Shown here in pieces: positions 1 through 5,667 of a DNA stretch of 12,584 bases. Under the pieces are notes generated by a model. That model saw only the letters and a list, made by a program, of their open reading frames with translations. It was not told the origin of the DNA and ran no database searches. This DNA comes from an uncultured bacterium (GTDB lineage Bacteria > Planctomycetota > UBA1135 > GCA-002686595): positions 1 through 12,584 of the forward strand of contig CADEGS010000128.1 of assembly GCA_902826945.1 (NCBI GenBank), given 5' to 3'. The stretch's first letter is position 1. Every line of letters begins with the position of its first letter. Position numbers and translations under genes: made by a program.

Positions 1-132
1 TCACCTCGTCGCGCGCGCTCGCGGTCAGGCGGATCCAGCCGTCGGCACCGGGCGCGAGGCGCCCCCGGGGTCGCCGTGAATGGGGCGGCGGAAGCGGTGT
101 AGGCTCTCGGCTTCGACCCGGAGACGACCGCC
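1..132. other. Left-edge stretch with no supportable gene
   Basis: I find no gene here that I can support. The + frames stop quickly (for example TAG at 100-102). A minus-strand frame over about 1-60 has coding-like third-position GC but no ATG, GTG or TTG start inside the stretch, so it cannot be called. The only functional site I see is the GGAG at 120-123, nine bases before the ATG of the alpha/beta hydrolase. Confidence 0.4.
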
Positions 133-1236
133 ATGCACCCCCGCACGCTCCTCTGCCTGCTCGCCCTCGCTTCCCCGGCCGTCGCCGGCCTGCTGCCGCT
201 CGGGCCGCCGCTGGCGCCGCTCGGCTCGCCCGCGCCCGACCAGGAAGCGCTCGAGGTGCGCTTCGAGGGAGCGGGCGGGCTGACGCTCACCGGCACGCTG
301 GTCCTGCCGGCCGAGCGGCCGGCGAGCGGCGTGCCCGCGCTCGTCCTGCTGGCGGGCTCGGGTCCCACCGACCGCGACGGGAACCAGATCCCCTACCTGC
401 GCACCGACCTCCTGAAGCAGATCGCCGAGCGGCTGGCGCAGGCCGGCGTCGCGACGCTGCGCTACGACAAGCGCGCCGCGCAGCCCTACCACGAGCGGAT
501 CGCCGCGCTCGACCTGGCCGCGCAGCAGGCGTTCTTCGGCTGGGACCGCTTCGTCGGCGACGCGCGCGCGGCGCTCGCGTGGCTGCGCGCGCGGCCCGAG
601 GTCGATGCGGCGCGCGCCGGGATCCTCGGCCACAGCGAGGGCGGCCTGTACGCGCTGCAGGCCGCGGCCGACCTCGGAGCGCAGGGGAGCGCGCCGGCCG
701 CGCTCGTGCTCGTCGCCACCTGCGGCCGCCCGCTGGCCGACGTCCTGCACGCGCAGATCGAGGCCTCGCTCGCGAGCCAGCCCGAGACGTTGCGAGCGGA
801 GATCATGGGCCAGCTCGAGCGGGCGATCGCGCAGGTGATCGCCGAGGGGACCGTGCCCGACGATCTCTTCCCGGGGCTGGAGGGCCTCTTCCCCGCGAAC
901 GCCGCGCCGCTCCTGCAGATCGAGCTCGCGGCCGATCCGCTGGCGCTCGCGCGGCGCTTCGAGGGGCCGGTGCTCCTGCTCGCCGGAGAGAAGGACGTGC
1001 AGGTGCCGGCCGACGTGCACGTGCCGCTCTTGCAGGAGGTGCTCGCGGCGCGCCCGCGCGGCTCGTGCGACGCGGTCGTCGTGCCCGCGGCGAGCCACAA
1101 CCTGAAACGCGTCGAGACGGAGAAGGACCTGGGCTTCGTCGGCCCGGCCGTGCCGGAGGCGCTCGACGCGCTCGCGGCCTGGGTGCCGGCGCACCTCGCG
1201 CCGGCCGCGGCGGAGCCGGTGGTCGAGGCGCGCTGA
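133..1236 (+). CDS. Secreted alpha/beta-hydrolase (serine esterase/peptidase-like)
   Basis: A 367-residue alpha/beta-hydrolase fold enzyme, probably exported. The first 18 residues form a signal peptide: a short basic start, a hydrophobic stretch TLLCLLALASPAVA, and a likely signal peptidase I cut after AVA (16-18). The oxyanion-hole region is LAGSGPTDRDGN (73-84). The nucleophile elbow is GHSEGG, with Ser168. The likely acid is Asp288 in GEKDVQVP, and the likely base is His322 in AASHNLK. The GSGPxDRDGN pattern and the cap inserted after the nucleophile (about 195-275) fit the family of secreted alpha/beta hydrolases often annotated as dienelactone-hydrolase-like or prolyl-oligopeptidase-like esterases. 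The substrate cannot be read from the sequence. ATG133 is chosen because GGAG at 120-123 is well spaced and the signal peptide begins there. The gene stands alone on its strand and converges with the LOG gene. Confidence 0.9.
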   Translation: MHPRTLLCLLALASPAVAGLLPLGPPLAPLGSPAPDQEALEVRFEGAGGLTLTGTLVLPAERPASGVPALVLLAGSGPTDRDGNQIPYLRTDLLKQIAERLAQAGVATLRYDKRAAQPYHERIAALDLAAQQAFFGWDRFVGDARAALAWLRARPEVDAARAGILGHSEGGLYALQAAADLGAQGSAPAALVLVATCGRPLADVLHAQIEASLASQPETLRAEIMGQLERAIAQVIAEGTVPDDLFPGLEGLFPANAAPLLQIELAADPLALARRFEGPVLLLAGEKDVQVPADVHVPLLQEVLAARPRGSCDAVVVPAASHNLKRVETEKDLGFVGPAVPEALDALAAWVPAHLAPAAAEPVVEAR

Positions 1237-1432
1237 GCGGGCGGGGAGACGCCGAGCTCGGAGGCGGCTGCGCCGCGCGGCGCGCGAGCGGGCGAGCCGC
1301 GATCCGATGCTGCAAGATGCGCGCGGGCGCGGTGGGAGGGGGAGCTCGAGTCTCGTGGAGCAGACCGGGCACGTGCTTCCGTCGCTGCGCGACGATGGGG
1401 TCGCGCCCGGCGGCGCGACGAGGCCTGCGGCG

Positions 1433-2254
1433 CTACGGCGCGGGCGCGCCGGCGCGGCCATGCGGCCGCGCGGTGGCTCGGCGAGCGCGCAGGGCGCGCT
1501 CGCCGAGCCACCAGCGGCTGCGCCGCGGCGCGCGGCGCAGGCCGAAGCGGCGCACGGCCATCGCCTCGATGCGCTCCATCGCCTCGTCGGGCGAGTCGGT
1601 GAAGCACAGCCGCTCGAGGTCGGCGGCGTCGATCGTGCCGGCGGCGACGAAGCGCTCGAGCAGCGCGCGCAGCGGCGCCCAGTGCTCGGCGCCCATCAGC
1701 ACGATGGGGAAGTCGCGGATCTTCCCCGTCTGGATCAGCGTGGCGGCCTCGAACAGCTCGTCGAGCGTGCCGAAGCCGCCCGGCAGCACGACGAAGGCGT
1801 AGCTGTACTTCACGAGCATGACCTTGCGCACGAAGAAGTAGCGGAAGGTCACGAAGCGGTCGAGCCAGGCGTTGGGATGCTGCTCGCGCGGCAGCTCGAT
1901 GTTGCAGCCGACCGAGCAGCCGCCGGCCTCCTGCGCGCCGCGGTTGGCCGCCTCCATGATGCCCGGCCCGCCGCCGGTCATGACGCTGAAGCCCGCGCGC
2001 GCCAGGCGCTCGCCCATCGTGCGCGCCAGCGCGTAGGCGGGGTGGTCCTCGCGGAAGCGCGCCGAGCCGAAGACCGTCACGCACGGCGCGAGGAAGTGCA
2101 GCGCGCGGAAGCCGCGCAGGAACTCCGCCGCGATGCGCAGCACGCGCAGGAGCTCCGAGCCGCGCCCGCGCGGACCCTCGAGGAACGGGATCTCGCCGCC
2201 GGGCGGCGGCGTCTTGCCCCAGGCCTCGCGCTCGCGTGCGGGCTCGCCGGTCAC
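1433..2254 (-). CDS. LOG family protein (TIGR00730-type Rossmann fold nucleotide phosphoribohydrolase)
   Basis: A 273-residue cytoplasmic protein of the LOG family, once misannotated as lysine decarboxylase. Characterised members remove the ribose 5'-phosphate from nucleotide monophosphates such as cytokinin ribotides or AMP. The Rossmann core begins at VTVFGSARF (59-67). The two family signatures are present: GGGPGIMEAANRGA (94-107) and PGGFGTLDELFE (158-169), which includes Glu166. Arg143-Lys144 lie where the conserved substrate-contacting basic pair is expected. The N-terminal 55 residues (FLEGPRGRGSELLRVLR and following) are typical of the longer bacterial members. The start is a GTG at 2252-2254 without a visible Shine-Dalgarno sequence. 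It is the only start that keeps this conserved N-terminus. The last 35 or so residues are Arg/Ala-rich, not conserved in the family as far as I know, and encoded partly by a perfect inverted repeat. Confidence 0.92.
   Translation of the reverse strand: MTGEPAREREAWGKTPPPGGEIPFLEGPRGRGSELLRVLRIAAEFLRGFRALHFLAPCVTVFGSARFREDHPAYALARTMGERLARAGFSVMTGGGPGIMEAANRGAQEAGGCSVGCNIELPREQHPNAWLDRFVTFRYFFVRKVMLVKYSYAFVVLPGGFGTLDELFEAATLIQTGKIRDFPIVLMGAEHWAPLRALLERFVAAGTIDAADLERLCFTDSPDEAMERIEAMAVRRFGLRRAPRRSRWWLGERALRARRATARPHGRAGAPAP
1472..1512. terminator. Perfect 19-bp inverted repeat, likely bidirectional terminator
   Basis: The left arm ggtggctcggcgagcgcgc (1472-1490) is exactly complementary to 1494-1512, with a three-base loop (agg, 1491-1493). 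It lies between the convergent hydrolase and LOG genes but inside the LOG reading frame, at codons about 248-261. No U-run follows, as is common in very GC-rich genomes. A terminator role is inferred from the structure and the convergent setting. Confidence 0.6.
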
Positions 2255-2284
2255 CGCGCCAGGATGCCGGCGCGCCGGCGCCCG

Positions 2285-2499
2285 TCAACCGGGCGGCCAC
2301 GAGCGCGCGGCGCACGCCGCGCGCGTCGCGCACGCGCTGGCGATCGCGACGCAGCCCTTCGCGCTGCTCGGCGCGCTGGCCTTCGCGCGCCGGCTTGACG
2401 GGCCCGGCCGGCTCGGCCTGGCGGGCTTCGTCGTCTTCGCGCTGGCGCAGGCGGCGGGGCTCGTGGCGGCCGTGCTGAGCGGCTTCGCCGCGCGGGGCG
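2285..2499 (+). pseudogene. Possible remnant of a small membrane-protein gene
   Basis: This gap between the LOG start and the S9 peptidase stop has one + strand frame that reads like a real membrane protein. It gives two hydrophobic stretches, ALAIATQPFALLGALAFA and LAGFVVFALAQAAGLVAAVL, joined by a short RRLDGPGRLG hinge, with third-position GC typical of the real genes nearby. There is no ATG, GTG or TTG to start it inside the gap, and the frame has no stop before running deep into the antisense of the S9 gene. An intact gene is therefore not supportable. I read it as a fragment of a small integral-membrane protein gene cut at both ends. Chance hydrophobicity in GC-rich DNA is the alternative. 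Family unknown. Confidence 0.35.
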
Positions 2500-4440
2500 T
2501 CAGCCGCCGGGGATGCCGCGCAGGTAGCGCTCGAGGAAGGCCAGGTAGGCCTCCGAGGCGCGGATGCGGTTCTGCTTGCTGCGGAAGCCGTGGCCCTCGT
2601 CGGGGAAGAGCACGTACTCGACCGGCACGCCGTTCGCGCGCACGGCGGCGACGATCTCCTCGCTCTCCGCCTGCAGGACGCGCGGGTCGTTCGCCCCTTG
2701 CACCACGAGCAGCGGGCGGCGGATCTCGTCCGCGTGCGCGAGCGGCGAGCGCGCGAGCAGGCGCTCGCGGTCGGCGGCCGGGTCGCCGATCTCGGCGTAG
2801 AGCGAGGCGCGGAAGTCCGCCCACCACGCGGGCACGCTCTCCAGCGTGCGGATCCAGTTCGTGACGCCGAACAGGTCGATCCCGACGTCGAAGGCCTGCG
2901 GCCGGAAGGCCAGCGCCGCGCACACGAGGTAGCCGCCGTAGCTGCCGCCCGCGATCCCGACGCGCGCGCCGTCGACCCACGGGAGCGTCTCGAGCCAGCG
3001 CCGCGCGGCGACGCAGTCGTCGAGGTCCGCCTCGCCGTGGCGGCGGTCGTCGAGGTGGAAGAAGGTCTTGCCGTAGCCCGAGCTGCCGCGGTTGTTCACC
3101 GCCAGCACCGCGTAGCCGTGGTTCACGAGGTGCTGGATCATCGGGTTGTAGCCGTGGCGGCTCTGGCCGCCGGGCCCGCCGTGCATCCAGAGCAGCGCCG
3201 GCGCCGGGCGCGCGCGCGAGGCGCCGTGCGGGCGGTAGAGCAGCGCCGGGATCGCGAGGCCGTCCGCGCCGGGGAAGCGCACCGACGCGGCCTCGACCAG
3301 CTCGTCCTCGCGGATCTCCGGCGCGAGCGCGTCGGTCAGGCGCCGGCTGGCGCCGCTCGCGAGGTCGACCAGCCACAGGTTCGCCGGCGAGCGGTCGCCG
3401 CTCACGCTGCAGGCGAGCCGCGCGCCGCCGCGCTCGAACACGACGCCGGTGACGTCGCCCTCGGGCAGCGCGGGCAGCGGCGCCTCGCGGCCGCTCGCGA
3501 CCTCGAACACCCGCACCCGCGTGCGCGCGTCGGCGTTGACCGCCGTCGCCAGCCAGCGGCCGTCCTCGGAGAAGGAGTAGTCGGTCACGTCCCAGTCGTC
3601 GGCGAGGACGGGCGCGCGCTCGTGGCTCGCGAGGTCGAAGGACCACACCGCGGCGAACTCGCCGCGCTCGTCGCTCGTCGTGTATAGCTTCCGGCCGTCG
3701 GGTGCGAAGGAGGCGAAGCGGCTCTGGACCTTGCCCGCGTGCGGCGTCGCGTGCACGAGCGTCGCGGGCTCGCGCGTGCGCGCGACGAAGACGTCGCTGT
3801 CGGCGTTGTCGTTCGTGCGCACGAGCGCCACCCAGGCCCCGTCGCGGCTGACGCCGGCCAGGTCGTAACCGCCGGGGTTCTGGAACAGCAGCTCGCGCGC
3901 GTACCCGGGCGCGACCTCGGCCGTGCCCGCCTCGAGCACGCCCGGGCCGAAGCGGTAGCGGTAGAGGTCGAAGAAGCGCGGGTCGCGCTCGTTCGTGCGC
4001 GCGAAGAAGGAGCGCTCGTCGGCGGCCCAGCCGAGGAAGCTCGCCTTGAGGTCCGCGCCGGGCGTGAGGTCGCGCAGCGTGCCGTCCGGCTCGCGCACGA
4101 ACAGGTGGTTGCGCTCGTCGCCGCCGCGGTCGGCGGTCACCAGGCAGCGCTCGTCGCGCGGGAACCAGGCCACGCCGAACGTGGCGTCCGTGGTCGAGGC
4201 GGTGAGCGGCGCGAGCGCGCGCGTGGCGAGGTCGAGCGCGCACGCGTTGAACGTGCCGCTGGCGTCGCTCGTCACGAGCAGGCGCGTGCCGTCGTGCGAG
4301 AACGACCCGCCCGAGAACGACGTCGTGGCGTAGAACGCGCGCGCGTCGTGGCGCGGCGCGGCGGCCGGCGCCGTGGCGGGGCCGGCGCAGGCGGGGAAGA
4401 CGCAGAGCAGGGAGAGCGCGGCGCGGCGGATCGCGTGCAT
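2500..4440 (-). CDS. Exported S9 family prolyl-oligopeptidase-type serine peptidase
   Basis: A 646-residue two-domain serine peptidase. Residues about 35-375 form a beta-propeller built from WD40/TolB-like (PD40) blades, with recurring motifs such as [32 protein letters not shown] and [10 protein letters not shown]. Residues about 385-642 form the peptidase S9 catalytic domain: HGGPGG (420-425) at the oxyanion hole, nucleophile GGSYGG with Ser500, Asp585 in GANDPR, and His617 in DEGHGF. All three catalytic residues are present, so an active peptidase cleaving short peptides is expected. The N-terminus is an export signal. Cys18 in FPAC could be a lipobox cysteine, but Phe at -3 is atypical, so lipidation is only possible. 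The ATG at 4438-4440 is chosen because GGAG (4447-4450, minus strand) lies six bases upstream and the signal peptide starts there. The same frame stays open far upstream, which is a composition artefact. The gene is divergent from the M23 peptidase gene. Confidence 0.95.
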   Translation of the reverse strand: MHAIRRAALSLLCVFPACAGPATAPAAAPRHDARAFYATTSFSGGSFSHDGTRLLVTSDASGTFNACALDLATRALAPLTASTTDATFGVAWFPRDERCLVTADRGGDERNHLFVREPDGTLRDLTPGADLKASFLGWAADERSFFARTNERDPRFFDLYRYRFGPGVLEAGTAEVAPGYARELLFQNPGGYDLAGVSRDGAWVALVRTNDNADSDVFVARTREPATLVHATPHAGKVQSRFASFAPDGRKLYTTSDERGEFAAVWSFDLASHERAPVLADDWDVTDYSFSEDGRWLATAVNADARTRVRVFEVASGREAPLPALPEGDVTGVVFERGGARLACSVSGDRSPANLWLVDLASGASRRLTDALAPEIREDELVEAASVRFPGADGLAIPALLYRPHGASRARPAPALLWMHGGPGGQSRHGYNPMIQHLVNHGYAVLAVNNRGSSGYGKTFFHLDDRRHGEADLDDCVAARRWLETLPWVDGARVGIAGGSYGGYLVCAALAFRPQAFDVGIDLFGVTNWIRTLESVPAWWADFRASLYAEIGDPAADRERLLARSPLAHADEIRRPLLVVQGANDPRVLQAESEEIVAAVRANGVPVEYVLFPDEGHGFRSKQNRIRASEAYLAFLERYLRGIPGG

Positions 4441-4528
4441 GGGTGGCTCCGGGACGGGGAGCGCCCAGTCTCGCCGCGCGCTCGCGCCGCGGCCAGCGCG
4501 CGCGGGGAGCGCTACCGGAGACGTACAC

Positions 4529-4540
4529 GGCGGCGCCGCC
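4529..4540. repeat. 12-bp perfect palindrome in the divergent S9/M23 promoter region
   Basis: The sequence ggcggcgccgcc is self-complementary and sits in the 144-base space between the divergent S9 and M23 peptidase genes, where both promoters should lie. It could be an operator, but palindromes of this kind arise easily in DNA this rich in G and C. I could not pick out convincing -10 or -35 boxes for either gene. Confidence 0.2.
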
Positions 4541-4584
4541 GCGCCGCCGGTGGCGCCCGCGGGGCGCGCGCCCACAATGGAGCC

Positions 4585-5589
4585 ATGAAGCTGGCCGTCC
4601 TCGCGCTCGCGTCCCTGGTCCTGTCCGTCCCGCGACCCGCGCCGCAAGACGACGCCGCGCTGCGGCGCGGCCGCGCCTGCTGCGAGAGCTTCCTCGCCGG
4701 CGACCTCGACCCGCTCTGGGACGTGCTCGACGAGCCGCTGCGCGCGTCCCTCGGCGGCCGCGAGGGGCTGACGCGGTTCCGCGAGCAGTGCCGCCGGCAG
4801 CTCGGCGAGGCCGTGGCGCTGCTCGACGAGCACGCCGAGGCCGGCGAGCGCGGCGCGACCTACGTCCGGCGCATGCGCTTCGAGAAGGCGCCGAAGGTCG
4901 AGATCTTCCTCGCCTTCGGCCCCGACCGGCGCGTCGGCGGCTTCCTCGTGCGGCCCGCGCCCGAGCCCGCGCCCAGCGCGTTCCTCGACTACGCGACGAA
5001 GACCGACCTGCGCCTGCCCTTCGACGGCGAGTGGACCGTCTTCTGGGGCGGCCGCACGCTCGAGCAGAACTACCACGCCGCCTCGCGCGACCAGCGCTTC
5101 GCCTACGACCTCCTGGTCGTGCGCGACGGCTCGACGCACGCGGGAGCGGGCGCGCGCAACGAGGACTACCACTGCTTCGGCCTGCCGATCCTCGCGCCCG
5201 CGGCGGGCGTGGTCGTCGCCGCGCAGGACGGGCTCGCCGACAACGTCCCGGGCGAGACGAGCCGCACCGGGCACCCGGCGGGCAACCACGTCGTGATCGA
5301 CCACGGGAACGGCGAGCATTCGCTGCTGGCGCACTTCCGCCAGGGCAGCCTGCGCGTCCGTCCCGGCGAGCGCGTCGCGGCGGGCACGCCGCTCGGCCAG
5401 TGCGGGAACAGCGGCAACTCGAGCGAGCCGCACCTGCACGTCCACCTGCAGAACGGCCCCGCTTTCGGCGAGGCCGACGGCCTGCCGGCGCAGTTCCAGG
5501 GCTACGAGGCCGACGGCGTGCCCGTGGCGCGCGGCGAGCCCGTGAAGGGCCAGCGCATCCGGCCGCGGGAGGCACGGCAGGGCGGCTGA
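4585..5589 (+). CDS. Secreted DUF3887-M23 family metallopeptidase
   Basis: A 334-residue protein that probably acts on peptidoglycan cross-links outside the cytoplasm. Residues 1 to about 18 are a signal peptide. Residues about 25-125 look like a DUF3887-type cone domain (ACCESFLAGDLDPLWDVL onward), a pairing with M23 that is known from other bacteria. The LytM/M23 fold covers about 160-290. The first zinc ligands are likely His164 and Asp175 in NYHAASRDQRFAYD, the long-spaced version seen in this subfamily rather than classic HxxxD. His250 in LLAHF is the likely catalytic His, and PHLHVH contributes His283 and His285. GNHVVIDHGNG (233-243) is the conserved strand before the catalytic His. 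All needed ligands are present, so activity is expected. The start is ATG 4585; the only GGAG nearby (4579-4582) is just two bases away. The sigma-fusion gene follows on the same strand after 78 bases. Confidence 0.92.
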   Translation: MKLAVLALASLVLSVPRPAPQDDAALRRGRACCESFLAGDLDPLWDVLDEPLRASLGGREGLTRFREQCRRQLGEAVALLDEHAEAGERGATYVRRMRFEKAPKVEIFLAFGPDRRVGGFLVRPAPEPAPSAFLDYATKTDLRLPFDGEWTVFWGGRTLEQNYHAASRDQRFAYDLLVVRDGSTHAGAGARNEDYHCFGLPILAPAAGVVVAAQDGLADNVPGETSRTGHPAGNHVVIDHGNGEHSLLAHFRQGSLRVRPGERVAAGTPLGQCGNSGNSSEPHLHVHLQNGPAFGEADGLPAQFQGYEADGVPVARGEPVKGQRIRPREARQGG

Positions 5590-5594
5590 GCGGC

Positions 5595-5617
5595 GCCGCG
5601 GGCCGATCCGCGGCTTT
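5595..5617 (+). terminator. Intrinsic-terminator-like hairpin after the M23 peptidase gene
   Basis: A 7-bp stem (gccgcgg 5595-5601 with ccgcggc 5608-5614) encloses a six-base loop, gccgat, and is followed directly by ttt. It begins six bases after the M23 stop codon. This suggests that transcription at least partly ends before the sigma-fusion gene, which then needs its own promoter in the short remaining gap, or depends on readthrough. Confidence 0.45.
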
Positions 5618-5624
5618 CCTGAGT

Positions 5625-5654
5625 CCTCCCGCGCGGGCGCGGCGTGTCGGGAGG
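5625..5654 (+). promoter_or_regulatory. Ribosome-binding site that can be sequestered in a hairpin (sigma-fusion gene)
   Basis: The only Shine-Dalgarno candidate for the sigma-fusion gene is gggagg at 5649-5654, 13 bases before ATG 5668. It is part of cgggagg (5648-5654), which is exactly complementary to cctcccg at 5625-5631. Folding would leave a 16-base loop and hide the ribosome binding site. A regulatory role is inference; the complementarity is seen directly. Confidence 0.4.
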
Positions 5655-5667
5655 CGAGCCCGAGACC

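Noticed and set aside
1270..1283. Palindrome gcgccgcgcggcgc after the hydrolase gene
   Set aside because: It is made only of G and C with a pattern expected by chance here. The 19-bp hairpin further on is a far better terminator candidate.
25..1461. Minus-strand frame of 478 codons antisense to the alpha/beta hydrolase
   Set aside because: The + strand product has a full catalytic triad and signal peptide; the antisense product is low-complexity Arg/Glu-rich.
5644..5667. GTG at 5644 as the start of the sigma fusion
   Set aside because: It would add eight residues outside the sigma domain and lies upstream of the only Shine-Dalgarno-like sequence. It cannot be fully excluded.
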